Shown piece by piece: positions 25,858 through 35,048 of a stretch of 64,000 nt of DNA. The stretch is from Collibacillus ludicampi (GTDB lineage: Bacteria; Bacillota; Bacilli; Tumebacillales; BOQE01). A program made the translations under genes and the position numbers. The stretch's first letter is position 1. Every line of letters starts with the position of its first letter. Below the pieces are notes generated by a model. That model saw only the letters and a list, made by a program, of their open reading frames with translations. It did no database searches and was not told where the DNA came from. The stretch spans positions 3,814,710-3,878,709 of the forward strand of contig NZ_BOQE01000001.1 of NCBI RefSeq assembly GCF_023705585.1, read 5' to 3'.

Positions 25858-25954
25858 ACGCATCCCCCCTACAAGAGCAAAAATCTGGGAAGCATAAACG
25901 TTTCACTCCCTGTCCAAAAAAACGTATATCTAAGGTATATGCACCTGTCCAAAA

Positions 25955-25981
25955 AAAAGAAGCGCCTACAAGGAGCGCTCC
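25955..25981 (-). terminator. Terminator of the ytfI-ytfJ operon
   Basis: The stem AGCGC / GCGCT is followed by TCTTTTTTTT on the minus strand, immediately after the ytfJ stop. Confidence 0.7.
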
Positions 25982-25982
25982 T

Positions 25983-26435
25983 TCATGAAACTGGTGGATT
26001 GGTTGACTTCGCTTGACATTCATCATGCTTCATTTTATCTTTCTTGGTCATCGATTGAATTTTTTCGATGAACCCTGGGGCCATATCGATGATTCGTTCG
26101 TACAGTTGGGTGGGCCCTTCAGTCGACAGCATCTTGATCTGTCCGTTACCGACTACGAGAAAACCGATTGGAGTAATGGAAACTCCCCCGCCGGCTCCGC
26201 CTCCGAATGGCCATCCGCCCTTATTTCCTCCTTCTTGGTGATTTGCTAATCCTTCTGCATTCATATCGAATTCACTGCCACCCGCCGCAAATCCAAATCC
26301 CACTTTTGAAATAGGAAGAATCACGGAACCATCGGGCGTTTCAACAGGATCCCCGATAATCGTGTTTACGTCTATCATTTCTTTCAGGTTTTCCATGGCC
26401 GTTTGCATCAAGCCTTCGATCGGATGTTCCGCCAT
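25983..26435 (-). CDS. ytfJ: Sporulation protein YtfJ (GerW family)
   Basis: 150 residues. Family markers: HPIEGLMQTAMENLKEMID, NTIIGDPVETPDGSVILPISKVGFGFAAGG, a Gly-rich loop and GGGVSITPIGFLVV. In B. subtilis the protein (GerW) is made in the forespore and needed for normal spore germination. It follows the DUF2953 gene with a 28-bp overlap, the same ytfI-ytfJ pair as in Bacillus. Confidence 0.92.
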   Translation of the reverse strand: MAEHPIEGLMQTAMENLKEMIDVNTIIGDPVETPDGSVILPISKVGFGFAAGGSEFDMNAEGLANHQEGGNKGGWPFGGGAGGGVSITPIGFLVVGNGQIKMLSTEGPTQLYERIIDMAPGFIEKIQSMTKKDKMKHDECQAKSTNPPVS

Positions 26436-27073
26436 ATGTGTCCCTCCCTAAGCCAATAAAATACCATCCTAATACCAGCGAACATAGCCTGCCCAACCCA
26501 AAACTTAAATATACAGGACACATTTGTGATGAATACCGTTTCATGAAAACGCGGACGCACATCGATACGCGGTTGGGTGTTCAGAGTGAAAAAGTTAGAA
26601 ATGAGTGACAAGACCGCTCCCTTTACTGACCAAAGGAGCCCAATAAGCGTACCTGTGACTGCCGCATCCCCTATGCCCATTTCTGTCTGCCAGCGAAACT
26701 CTTCTACCTTAACTATTCTTAATGTCCTGCGTAACCAAGTTTTATAACCGTAAATATTCTCCAGAGAGAAATACCAAAGCTTTTTGATCTTCTCAATTTT
26801 TTCGAGAGTGAGCGTGAAACTCCCTCGTTTTTTCTCCCTTGTCTGCAAACCTCGTGCGATCGTCCAGTTGAGTAACTCTCCAGAATGGACTTTTGCGATC
26901 AATTTTGCTGTCGGCATTTCTATCGTGTATGTAATAAAAAGTGCTCGTATCCGTACATAGATATGATCATCTTCTCGAATCCGACTGTAGCGTACATGTA
27001 CCTGTACCGGAACAAACGCAAACAGAACGATTATCCCCGCTTGGAGAAGAAGAATCCAGTAAAACCAATGCAT
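26408..27073 (-). CDS. ytfI: DUF2953 membrane-associated protein (YtfI-like)
   Basis: 221 residues with an N-terminal membrane helix (WILLLQAGIIVLFAFVPV). The core matches DUF2953: VKVEEFRWQTEMGIGDAAVTGTLIGLLWSVKG and PRFHETVFITNVSCIFKF. Function unknown. Translationally coupled to ytfJ, hence probably sporulation-related. ATG 27073 follows GGGAGG. Confidence 0.85.
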   Translation of the reverse strand: MHWFYWILLLQAGIIVLFAFVPVQVHVRYSRIREDDHIYVRIRALFITYTIEMPTAKLIAKVHSGELLNWTIARGLQTREKKRGSFTLTLEKIEKIKKLWYFSLENIYGYKTWLRRTLRIVKVEEFRWQTEMGIGDAAVTGTLIGLLWSVKGAVLSLISNFFTLNTQPRIDVRPRFHETVFITNVSCIFKFWVGQAMFAGIRMVFYWLREGHIWRNIRSKA

Positions 27074-27173
27074 ACCGTACGCCTCCCAAAAAGCTGCACC
27101 GCCCCATACTTTTTTATCCTAACCAGAATGTGGCGTACCATACAAAAAAACCTAATCCAGTCATCAGACTGAA

Positions 27174-27746
27174 TTAGGTTTTCGTTTTACTAAATAAAAG
27201 TTGCACTTCTTCTTCTACGTCTTCTGGTGGGAAGAGCTCGGGTGGATTCGGCAATTGGGAGAGATCGCGAAGACCAAAGTATTCAAGAAACTCTTTGGTT
27301 GTTGCGTACAGAATGGGACGCCCTGGTCCTTCGGCGCGTCCCGACTCTTTTATCAAACGCTTGGCAAGCAAGGTGTTCAGCGCTTTTTCACATTTTACCC
27401 CACGGATTTCCTCGATCTCTAAGCGAGTAATCGGTTGTTTATACGCGATGATCGCCAAAGTCTCCAGAGCGGCTTGCGATAATGTGGCATGTTGTGGTTG
27501 GTAAGCCAATTTTTCGAAATAAACCGCATGTTCCGGGCGGGTTGTCAGTTGAAAGGCACCGGCAACCTCGACGATTTGTATACCTCGTCCTTCCCGTTCA
27601 AAATCGGCTTGTAAATCGTAACACAAATCAAGGACTTCAGCTTCATCCAACTCAAGTATGGAAGCAAGTTGTTTCGCCTCAATACCCTCACTTCCGGAAA
27701 CAAAAAGAAGCCCTTCAATAACCGCCTTGATCTTTTGATAATCCAT
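27174..27746 (-). CDS. scpB: Segregation and condensation protein B
   Basis: 190 residues with two winged helices: KAVIEGLLFVSGSEGIEAKQL and the conserved SQAALETLAIIAYKQPITRLEIEEIRGV, then GRPILYATTKEFLEYFGL. ScpB binds ScpA and the Smc ATPase to form the condensin that organises and segregates chromosomes. ATG 27746 follows AAGGTGG. It lies 157 bp downstream of scpA. Confidence 0.95.
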   Translation of the reverse strand: MDYQKIKAVIEGLLFVSGSEGIEAKQLASILELDEAEVLDLCYDLQADFEREGRGIQIVEVAGAFQLTTRPEHAVYFEKLAYQPQHATLSQAALETLAIIAYKQPITRLEIEEIRGVKCEKALNTLLAKRLIKESGRAEGPGRPILYATTKEFLEYFGLRDLSQLPNPPELFPPEDVEEEVQLLFSKTKT

Positions 27747-27903
27747 ACAACCACCTTCAACACTTACATCAAAAAGTCCGAGAAGCCCAGTCTCCTTCTT
27801 TCGTCGTAGCAGCGTCTCCCACTGCCCACTCCGTTTTCAGCTCACGCTTCGTTGCTCGTGACTTCTGCTCCTCGAACGGCTTGTCTACTGTTTGTCTTGC
27901 CTT

Positions 27904-28647
27904 TTAGACATACATTTCAATGATGATTTCGGAAAACAGTCGATCCTGCACGCATCGAATCCGTCTTGCTTTCATCAATTCCAAAACGGCGAGAAACGTG
28001 ACGATAATCTCGGAACGCCTTCGATAACGGGACAATAGAGAAGAAAACAACAGACGCCCGTTTTTTTGCCGTAGTTCTTCTTCGATCTCGCGAACACGTT
28101 CTTTGACCGAAACTTCGTCACGTTGTACAGAAGCTTGCGGCTCCTCTTCATCCGCTCTTGCAAGCGCTTGTGTAAACGCATCGAGAAGATCATACAAAGA
28201 GATTCCTTCGACCGGGTTCGGATCATCATCGGGAAGATAAACCGTTAGATTTTCGGGAGGTCGCGTGTATACGTGGCTTCGTCCTTCTTCCCGTTGTTTT
28301 AATTCCTCCGCCAGCTGCTTGAACTTCTTGTATTCGATTAACCTTTCCATCAAGGCTATACGTGGATCTTCCTCTTCTTCCTGCCATTGATCATCCGTTT
28401 CCAGAGTCAATTCGACCGGACGGGGAAGCAGCATCTTGCTCTTGATCGCCAGGAGTGTCGAAGCCATGACAAGGAATTCAGAGGCTACATCCAATTGTAA
28501 TTCTTGCATGGCTTCCACGTATGACAGATATTGTGCGGTAATCTCCGCGATCGGAATATCGTGGATATCCACTTCCGCCCGTTCAATCAAATGCAAGAGC
28601 AGATCGAGCGGACCTTCAAATGCTTGCAATTTAACTTGAATATCCAT
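27904..28647 (-). CDS. scpA: Segregation and condensation protein A (kleisin)
   Basis: About 247 residues. N-terminal QVKLQAFEGPLDLLLHLIERAEVDIHDIPIAEIT and ASEFLVMASTLLAIKSKMLLP are the kleisin signature; the C-terminal FLAVLELMKARRI binds the Smc head. ATG 28647 matches the family start although its ribosome site is poor; it begins 2 nt beyond the M50 protease stop, suggesting translational coupling. Confidence 0.94.
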   Translation of the reverse strand: MDIQVKLQAFEGPLDLLLHLIERAEVDIHDIPIAEITAQYLSYVEAMQELQLDVASEFLVMASTLLAIKSKMLLPRPVELTLETDDQWQEEEEDPRIALMERLIEYKKFKQLAEELKQREEGRSHVYTRPPENLTVYLPDDDPNPVEGISLYDLLDAFTQALARADEEEPQASVQRDEVSVKERVREIEEELRQKNGRLLFSSLLSRYRRRSEIIVTFLAVLELMKARRIRCVQDRLFSEIIIEMYV

Positions 28648-28649
28648 GG

Positions 28650-29273
28650 TCAAAAGAGAAAAAGGCGCATCAATCCAAGTATCGGAGGCCAAAGGATCGT
28701 ACGCCCAAGTACCGGAATAAAGACGATTAACAGCAGGATGAAAGGTCCATAGGTTTCCATCTTGTAAAAGAATCCAAGATGCCGCAGCGGTACAAGCGAA
28801 CGTAGGATTTTCTCGCCATCCAGCGGATAAAGTGGCAAAAGATTAAAGACAAACAGGGCTACATTGATCATGATCATCGTTGTGAATAACGATGAAAGAA
28901 TCGCCGCGGTATGCGCGTTCGTGAACATCATTCCCGAAAGACTCTTATAAAGAAGGGCAACGACCGCGGCCAAGAGAAAATTCGCGATAGGACCCATAGC
29001 CGCCACGAGAAGAATACCGATTCGCCGACTGCCTTTATACATAGCCGGGTTTGTCGTCACAGGACGAGCCCAACCGAACGGTCCGAACAAAATCATCAGA
29101 AATCCTATGGGATCCACATGCTTGAGCGGGTTGAGCGTCAAGCGCCCTTCACGCTCTGGTGTGGGATCTCCGAGCCAATGAGCAGTATACGCGTGAGCAC
29201 CCTCGTGAACGGCGATCGCGATGAGAAAAGCGATCACACGAATGATGATCTCGTTAAAATCCAGTTGGAACAA
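28650..29273 (-). CDS. M50 family (site-2 protease-like) membrane metalloprotease
   Basis: About 207 residues with several membrane helices. Zinc site: AVHEGAHAYTAHWLGD (HExxH) and NLLPLYPLDGEKI (NPxDG type, third ligand Asp). Members cleave substrates inside the membrane; targets here are unknown. The start is chosen as TTG 29273, 7 nt after AAGGGGAG, because it places the first helix at the N-terminus as in homologues. An in-frame extension to 29366 is basic and unlikely. It lies just before scpA, as in many Bacillales. Confidence 0.85.
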   Translation of the reverse strand: MFQLDFNEIIIRVIAFLIAIAVHEGAHAYTAHWLGDPTPEREGRLTLNPLKHVDPIGFLMILFGPFGWARPVTTNPAMYKGSRRIGILLVAAMGPIANFLLAAVVALLYKSLSGMMFTNAHTAAILSSLFTTMIMINVALFVFNLLPLYPLDGEKILRSLVPLRHLGFFYKMETYGPFILLLIVFIPVLGRTILWPPILGLMRLFLF

Positions 29274-29398
29274 CAAAAGTCTCCCCTTCCGACGTATCCT
29301 GAGAATTCGTTCCTTGGCGGGGTTCACCTGACCTGAGACTTTTCTATTAACGACACGGATCGGCAAACAGATCTAGTATTAGTGAACCTATTATAACA

Positions 29399-29435
29399 CG
29401 GAACAAGAGACCCGGCTATCAGGTCTCTTGTTCTT
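29399..29435. terminator. Hairpin after the MFS transporter gene
   Basis: A perfect 12-bp stem GAACAAGAGACC / GGTCTCTTGTTC immediately follows the transporter stop. The T tract is weak on the minus strand. Confidence 0.6.
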
Positions 29436-30933
29436 ACATTTCGTCATTTGCTTTTTTTAAAACATGTCCTTCCTGTACGTTTCTCGGAAAAAATAACATC
29501 GTGATGCATGCGATGACGGCACAGACTGCAATCGCTACAAAAACCAGAAACAAGCCGCTGCTGAGTGCATGAATCAATGTATCGCGAAACGCAGGCGGGA
29601 GCGCTGCCCGTCTGGCGGGTTCAAGCAAAACGTTCGTTACTTGCAAGGGATCGCTGTCCGCCAATGGTTTTCCTCGCAGCATGGCCACTATACGGTAGTT
29701 GAGCAGTGCCCCCATCACCGCGACTCCAATGCTTGAACCAAGCGTACGCACAAATTGATTGGTTGCGGTCGAGATACCGCGGCGGTTCCACTCCACGACA
29801 CTTTGCACCGCAACGACGAGTGACAGGGTGGAAAAACCGAAACCTATCCCCATCACAAGGAGGGACAACATGGCGTAATAACGTCCGGTCGCCTGTGAGA
29901 AACCGGTCAACAGGCAAGCACCCAATGCGATCGCGAAGACGCCGTAGAGCCCCAAAGTACGGAATCCCCATTTCACTAAACGCCTTCCGCCAAAAATCGA
30001 CCCGATCATCCATCCGATCGACATCGGTGTCAATGTGCTTCCGGCTTGTGTCGCTGAATCGCCGAGAACCCCTTGCACATAGATAGGAATATAGCTTGTC
30101 ACCCCCATAAGAACAGCTCCGATCATGAAAGAAACGACGGTGGAAATCGAGATCACCGAATGTCGGAAAAGGTCGAGCGGAACGATCGGTTCCTCCACTC
30201 GGGTCTCTATAAACAAGAATACGGCAAAAGCAACGACGGCAATCACGAACAACGCGATGATATAGACGCTCGTCCATTTATGCTCTTGTCCTTGCAGGAG
30301 CCCGAGCAGCAAGGCAGTCATGGAAACGGAGAGCATGACGGCCCCAAGGTAATCGATCGCATGGCGGCGCTTTTCTATGTTTTCATGTAAGGCAAAACCC
30401 AATAGCAGGATGGCAAGTATGCCGAAAGGAACGTTTATGTAAAATACCCAGGGCCACGAAAAATAATCGACGATAAAACCACCGAGTGCCGGTCCGATGA
30501 TGGAAGAAATCCCCCAAACGCCAGAAAACCAGCCTTGTACGCGACCACGTTCTTCCAACGTGAAAATATCGCCGATGATCGTCATCGCGATCGATAGGAT
30601 GGCTCCCGCACCAAGCCCTTGTATGGTACGAAAGAGTATTAATTGCACCATGGAAGCGGAAAGCCCCGCCAAGACGGAGCCTATGAGAAATATGATCGTA
30701 CCCACGTTATAAATGACCTTGCGACCATACAAGTCGGACAATTTGCCGTAGATGGGGGTGGATACAGTGGAAGATAAAAGATAGGCTGAAAATACCCAGC
30801 TCATCAATGGAAGTCCACCCAATTGTCCGATGATCGTAGACATCGCTGTGCCTACGATCGTCACATCTACTGCCGCAAGAAAATTGGTCAGCATTACGGC
30901 GATGACAACTGCAGTACGATTCGTTTTTTTCAT
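29434..30933 (-). CDS. MFS drug exporter, DHA2 (14-TM, EmrB/QacA) family
   Basis: 499 residues with about 14 hydrophobic helices. DHA2 motifs: FLAAVDVTIVGTAM in TM1 (motif D1), GKLSDLYGRKVIY (motif A) and FSGVWGISSIIGPALGGFIVDYFSWPWVFYINVP (motif C). It should export drugs or toxic organics by proton antiport; substrate unknown. ATG 30933 follows GAGAGG, 3 nt after the ribH stop, so it may be read from the riboflavin operon. Confidence 0.93.
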   Translation of the reverse strand: MKKTNRTAVVIAVMLTNFLAAVDVTIVGTAMSTIIGQLGGLPLMSWVFSAYLLSSTVSTPIYGKLSDLYGRKVIYNVGTIIFLIGSVLAGLSASMVQLILFRTIQGLGAGAILSIAMTIIGDIFTLEERGRVQGWFSGVWGISSIIGPALGGFIVDYFSWPWVFYINVPFGILAILLLGFALHENIEKRRHAIDYLGAVMLSVSMTALLLGLLQGQEHKWTSVYIIALFVIAVVAFAVFLFIETRVEEPIVPLDLFRHSVISISTVVSFMIGAVLMGVTSYIPIYVQGVLGDSATQAGSTLTPMSIGWMIGSIFGGRRLVKWGFRTLGLYGVFAIALGACLLTGFSQATGRYYAMLSLLVMGIGFGFSTLSLVVAVQSVVEWNRRGISTATNQFVRTLGSSIGVAVMGALLNYRIVAMLRGKPLADSDPLQVTNVLLEPARRAALPPAFRDTLIHALSSGLFLVFVAIAVCAVIACITMLFFPRNVQEGHVLKKANDEM

Positions 30934-30936
30934 TCC

Positions 30937-31407
30937 TTACCTCTCAATTTGACGTGACAGATTAGCCATTTCTATAGCGGATACGGCAGCTTCCCATCCT
31001 TTGTTGCCCGCTTTCGTTCCGGCCCGCTCAATCGCTTGCTCGATTGTATCGACCGTAAGCACGCCGAAAATGGTAGGCACGCCCGTCTTCAATGAAATCG
31101 CCGCAACACCTTTGGAAACTTCGGCAGAAACATAATCAAAATGAGGAGTGGCTCCGCGAATCACCGCACCCAAGGTGATCACCGAATCATATTTGTTCGA
31201 AGCGGCCATTTTTTGTGCGATGAGCGGGATTTCGAACGCACCGGGCACCCAAGCAACTGATACATCGTTTTCGTCTACACCATGGCGTTTCAAAGCATCG
31301 AGCGCACCTTCCAACAGTTTGGTAGTAATGAATTCATTGAAACGCCCTACGACGATGCCGATACGTAAACCGGTGCCAATTAAATTTCCTTCATAAACGC
31401 GTGCCAT
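30937..31407 (-). CDS. ribH: 6,7-dimethyl-8-ribityllumazine synthase
   Basis: 156 residues. Condenses the RibBA-derived butanone phosphate with the pyrimidine to lumazine. Visible: [49 protein letters not shown] (catalytic His) and [17 protein letters not shown]. Assembles as 60-mer or smaller shells in the family. ATG 31407 follows AAAGGAG; last rib gene of the operon. Confidence 0.96.
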   Translation of the reverse strand: MARVYEGNLIGTGLRIGIVVGRFNEFITTKLLEGALDALKRHGVDENDVSVAWVPGAFEIPLIAQKMAASNKYDSVITLGAVIRGATPHFDYVSAEVSKGVAAISLKTGVPTIFGVLTVDTIEQAIERAGTKAGNKGWEAAVSAIEMANLSRQIER

Positions 31408-31435
31408 GATTTTTTCTCCTTTCCGTAACCCTAAC

Positions 31436-32632
31436 TTACATATTCAATAAATGCCCCAACTTGGACTTTTTCGTTAACAAATATTTAACATTACTCTCGT
31501 TCGATTCTACCTGAATGGGTACGCGTTCGACGACTTCGAGTCCATGTCCGTCAAGACCCCTGATTTTGCGTGGGTTATTGGTCATCAATTTCATCTTGCC
31601 GACCCCGAGATCACGCAAAATCTGAGCTCCAATCCCGTAATCCCTCAGATCGGCAGGAAAGCCCAATTTTTCATTCGCTTCAACCGTATCATATCCTTCT
31701 TCTTGCAAACGATATGCCTTGATTTTGTTGATCAGTCCGATCCCCCGCCCCTCCTGCCGCATATAGAGGAGGACTCCTCGCCCCTCTTTTTCGATCTGCC
31801 TTAAAGCCGCTTGAAGCTGCGGTCCGCAGTCACAGCGGCAAGAGCCGAACACATCTCCAGTCAAACACTCGGAGTGGACACGGACAAGCACAGGTTCATT
31901 CGGCACGATATCTCCTTTCACCAAGGCGACATGTTCCTTGTCGTCGATCGTGTTCGTATAAACGACCGCTTGGAATTCACCGAATTCGGTAGGCAGATGC
32001 GCTTCGGCCGCACGTTTTACCAGAACTTCACGTTCTTTGCGGTATTTGATGAGATCCGCGATCGTGATGATCTTTAAATCATGCTCCGTGGCAATTTTCA
32101 TGAGATCAGGAACGCGCGCCATCGTCCCGTCGGGATTGAGTATTTCACAGATGACACCGGCAGGATATGCGCCGCACAATCGTGCCAGGTCGACAGCAGC
32201 TTCCGTATGACCTGCCCTGCGAAGCACGCCCCCTTTGCGCGCGATCAACGGAAAGATATGTCCGGGACGCCTGAAATCATCCGCCGTACTGCGCTCATCG
32301 ATCAACGCCTTGACGGTGATGGCACGTTCGTATGCGGAGATACCGGTTGTCGTCCCTTCCTTCGCATCGACGGAAACAGTAAACGCTGTTCCATGATGAT
32401 CCGTATTTTGCGAAACCATGGGTCTCAGATCCAACCGATCGGCCCGTTCTTCGGTGATGGGCACACAGACCAGACCGCGCCCATGCGTAATCATGAAATT
32501 GATCACGTCGGGTGTCGCTTTTTCTGCAAGTGCGATGAAATCCCCTTCGTTTTCGCGGTCTTCATCGTCGCACACGATGACCACTTTTCCTGCTTTCAAA
32601 TCTGCGATCGCTTCTTCAATCGTATGGAACAT
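31436..32632 (-). CDS. ribBA: Bifunctional DHBP synthase / GTP cyclohydrolase II
   Basis: 398 residues. The N-terminal RibB domain has [11 protein letters not shown] (metal Glu) and [17 protein letters not shown]; the C-terminal RibA domain (~205-398) has [22 protein letters not shown] (zinc Cys residues), RQEGRGIGL and LMTNNPRKI. It supplies both starting compounds of riboflavin synthesis. ATG 32632 follows AAGGGGGAG. Confidence 0.97.
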   Translation of the reverse strand: MFHTIEEAIADLKAGKVVIVCDDEDRENEGDFIALAEKATPDVINFMITHGRGLVCVPITEERADRLDLRPMVSQNTDHHGTAFTVSVDAKEGTTTGISAYERAITVKALIDERSTADDFRRPGHIFPLIARKGGVLRRAGHTEAAVDLARLCGAYPAGVICEILNPDGTMARVPDLMKIATEHDLKIITIADLIKYRKEREVLVKRAAEAHLPTEFGEFQAVVYTNTIDDKEHVALVKGDIVPNEPVLVRVHSECLTGDVFGSCRCDCGPQLQAALRQIEKEGRGVLLYMRQEGRGIGLINKIKAYRLQEEGYDTVEANEKLGFPADLRDYGIGAQILRDLGVGKMKLMTNNPRKIRGLDGHGLEVVERVPIQVESNESNVKYLLTKKSKLGHLLNM

Positions 32633-32647
32633 CCTCTTCTCCCCCTT

Positions 32648-33313
32648 TTACGCAAAACCGTGCTCGCGCAGGAACTCTGTCGTGAGAACATTCTCTCCGG
32701 TTGGCTTTCGTACCCCATCGGGAACGTACCCCGTCAACAGCTTTTCCACGTATTTTCCGATGATGTCACACTCCAAATTCACGCGCGAACCTTCCCGCTT
32801 GTCCTTCAATATGGTTACCTGTCCGGTATGAGGAATGATCGACACCCGGAAACTTTCAGAGTCCACATCCATCACCGTGAGGGAAACACCGTCGACAGTG
32901 ATTGATCCTTTTGGTACCACATATCGCATGACAAAAGAAGGAGCTGCAATGCGTAAGACTCTCGCCGTATCTTCCCGCGCGATCGAAACGATTCTGCCAA
33001 CACCATCAATGTGACCCGAAACGATATGCCCTCCGAAACGTCCCCCCATCGCCATCGCCCGTTCCAGATTCACCAAATGGCCAGGGGCAAGTTCGTGCAA
33101 TGTCGTACGCCTCATCGTTTCAGGGACAACATCGACGACAAAATGAGATCGATCGAAAGAGACGACTGTCAGACATATGCCGTTGACCGCGATCGAATCG
33201 CCTAACCGTACATCTTCCAGAACCTTATTCGCACGAATGGTAAGGGAAAGCGCCCGCCCCGTCGCACGAATCGAAGCCACTTCACCGATTTCTTCTACAA
33301 TTCCCGTAAACAT
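32648..33313 (-). CDS. ribE: Riboflavin synthase alpha subunit
   Basis: About 221 residues, two tandem lumazine-binding barrels: MFTGIVEEIGEV with DSIAVNGICLTV in the first, and GHIVSGHIDGVGRI, ITVDGVSLTV in the second. Dismutates two lumazines to riboflavin. ATG 33313 gives the canonical MFTGI start; ATG 33325 is an alternative. It overlaps the end of ribD. Confidence 0.96.
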   Translation of the reverse strand: MFTGIVEEIGEVASIRATGRALSLTIRANKVLEDVRLGDSIAVNGICLTVVSFDRSHFVVDVVPETMRRTTLHELAPGHLVNLERAMAMGGRFGGHIVSGHIDGVGRIVSIAREDTARVLRIAAPSFVMRYVVPKGSITVDGVSLTVMDVDSESFRVSIIPHTGQVTILKDKREGSRVNLECDIIGKYVEKLLTGYVPDGVRKPTGENVLTTEFLREHGFA

Positions 33314-33321
33314 GACGAACT

Positions 33322-34413
33322 TCATCCCTTCCTCGGATAGCCGATCACAGCCACATCTTCCCCAAAGCGTTCCACTCGTACGCGCTCCAACTCCAAGGCA
33401 TCCTGCATGCGTGAAAATCCTTTTCCTCCAATGGGCGTAGGACCGGTTCCCCCGATTAATTTCGGCGCTATGAAAGTCATCACTTGATCGATCAACCCTG
33501 CGGAAAGGAGAGATCCGTTGATCTCCGCTCCCCCTTCAACAAGAATGCTGGCGATCTCACGCCGCCCAAGCTCTTCCATAAGCGCCTTCAGATTCACCTT
33601 ACCGTCCACTACAGGCATACGAATGATTTCCACGCCTTTTTCTCGCAGCATTCGCTCGCGGGAATCGTCGGCATCTTCACCGCAAGCGATCACCGTACGT
33701 GCTGTCTTCGTATCGAGAACGCGTGCCTCGTCCGGAATGCGTAGACTTGTATCGACGATCACGCGCAAGGGATTCTTTCCTCCTTCAGGTAATCGGGTGG
33801 TCAGCTCAGGGTCATCCTCCAGGACAGTTCCTATGCCAACGAGTATCGCATCGACACGATCACGCAATCGATGTACCTCCAGTCGCGCCAAATCTCCTGT
33901 TACCCAGCGGCTGTCCCCGCTGGCGGTCGCGATTTTTCCATCTAACGTCATGGCCGTTTTCATGATGACGAACGGCCGGCGCGTGGTGATATAGTGAACG
34001 AATACTTCGTTCATTTGGCGTGATTCTTCTTCACACAGCCCCACCTCAATTTCGATGCCGGCATTGCGTAGTCTTTCCACACCCCGTCCGGAAACTCGCG
34101 GATTGGGATCAAGCATGGCGATAACGACCCTCTTGACTCCGGATTCGATGACCCTGTCTGCACAAGGAGGAGTCCTCCCGTAATGGCTGCATGGCTCAAG
34201 CGTCACATAGAGTGTTCCCCCGCGCGCCGCTTCTCCTGCCATCTCCAAAGCATGGACTTCCGCATGCGGGGTTCCTGCTCGTAGATGGGCACCCATTCCC
34301 ACGATGTTTCCGTCGTTCACCACGACCGCTCCCACCATAGGATTGGGCCATGTTCTTCCTCGGGTCGAGCGGGCGATCGTCAGCGCCAGTTCCATATACT
34401 CCCGGTCAGTCAA
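33322..34413 (-). CDS. ribD: Riboflavin biosynthesis deaminase/reductase
   Basis: 363 residues. The N-terminal deaminase domain has HAEVHALEMAG and TLEPCSHYGRTPPCADR (zinc His/Cys/Cys, catalytic Glu); the C-terminal reductase (~147-363) has MKTAMTLDGKIAT, VDAILVGIGTVLEDDPELT and ILVEGGAEINGSLL. The start is TTG 34413, 8 nt after GAGGTGG. First gene of the riboflavin operon, under the FMN riboswitch. Confidence 0.96.
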   Translation of the reverse strand: MTDREYMELALTIARSTRGRTWPNPMVGAVVVNDGNIVGMGAHLRAGTPHAEVHALEMAGEAARGGTLYVTLEPCSHYGRTPPCADRVIESGVKRVVIAMLDPNPRVSGRGVERLRNAGIEIEVGLCEEESRQMNEVFVHYITTRRPFVIMKTAMTLDGKIATASGDSRWVTGDLARLEVHRLRDRVDAILVGIGTVLEDDPELTTRLPEGGKNPLRVIVDTSLRIPDEARVLDTKTARTVIACGEDADDSRERMLREKGVEIIRMPVVDGKVNLKALMEELGRREIASILVEGGAEINGSLLSAGLIDQVMTFIAPKLIGGTGPTPIGGKGFSRMQDALELERVRVERFGEDVAVIGYPRKG

Positions 34414-34440
34414 TCGATCACCACCTCAAGGCTGTATCTC

Positions 34441-34474
34441 AATAAAAAACCCTGAAGCCACAAACGCTTCAGGG
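34441..34474 (-). terminator. Riboswitch-controlled terminator before ribD
   Basis: A perfect 9-bp stem CCCTGAAGC / GCTTCAGGG (34450-34458, 34466-34474) followed by TTTTTTATT on the minus strand, ending 28 nt before the ribD start. Its 5' arm can alternatively pair with the aptamer. Confidence 0.9.
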
Positions 34475-34743
34475 CAGTATACATCTATAACAAGGAGAAC
34501 ATGTATTGGCATACAAGCGTTCTCTTTTCAGATAGTGAGTCCTTAAAGGACAGACTGCCGATAACATACGCGACAGACATCTCTGTCCTATCCATTTGGT
34601 TGTTCGAAAAAGGGAACATGACTGTAACCTTGCCTCATAGAGATTCACGGTTGGCAAAAAATGCATCTATCAGTCGACGATTGACTTTTTGCTCCCGAAC
34701 AACCTCAGTCTGTTCTCTTCTTGAACACGTTCTGCTCACATTT

Positions 34744-34882
34744 CCTTCTCCCATCCGGACTATACCGTCGGTACTGGAATCTCACCAGTTCGTGCCATCA
34801 CTGGCTCGTGGACTCCGCCCTTAACCCGGGGCGTCACCACCGGTCGGGAATTGACTATTGTCTCACCCTGCCCTGAAGGAAT
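34744..34882 (-). ncRNA. FMN riboswitch (RFN element)
   Basis: The minus strand carries the conserved RFN segments in order: TTCAGGGCAGGGTGA, ATTCCCGACCGGTGGTGA, CACGAGCC, GGTGAGATTCCAGTACCGAC and TAGTCCGGATGGGAGAAGG. It binds FMN and terminates transcription of ribD-ribE-ribBA-ribH when flavin is plentiful. About 270 nt separate it from the terminator, longer than usual. Confidence 0.97.
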
Positions 34883-34902
34883 CTATTTACTTTTCCAATC
34901 TC

Positions 34903-34931
34903 AGTATAGTCTTCATTCCATCACATGTAAA
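34903..34931 (-). promoter_or_regulatory. Sigma-A promoter of the riboflavin operon
   Basis: On the minus strand TTTACA (34926-34931) and TATACT (34903-34908) are separated by 17 nt, about 20 nt upstream of the aptamer. Confidence 0.75.
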
Positions 34932-35048
34932 GTGAAAATTGTAACATTCTTTCCCTTATTGACTTTGAAAGTTGAATTGAACCTATACAAAAGTTATACT
35001 ACAAGAAATATGTTCACCTTTTAACTATGCTTCTTGGAGTGAATACCC

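Noticed and set aside
25905-25960. Repeated CTGTCCAAAAAAA near ytfJ as an operator
   Set aside because: Only two copies, low complexity, and no promoter nearby in the right place.
34469-34666. 65-codon minus-strand frame in the riboswitch platform
   Set aside because: It has no ribosome site, no recognised similarity and runs into the terminator stem.
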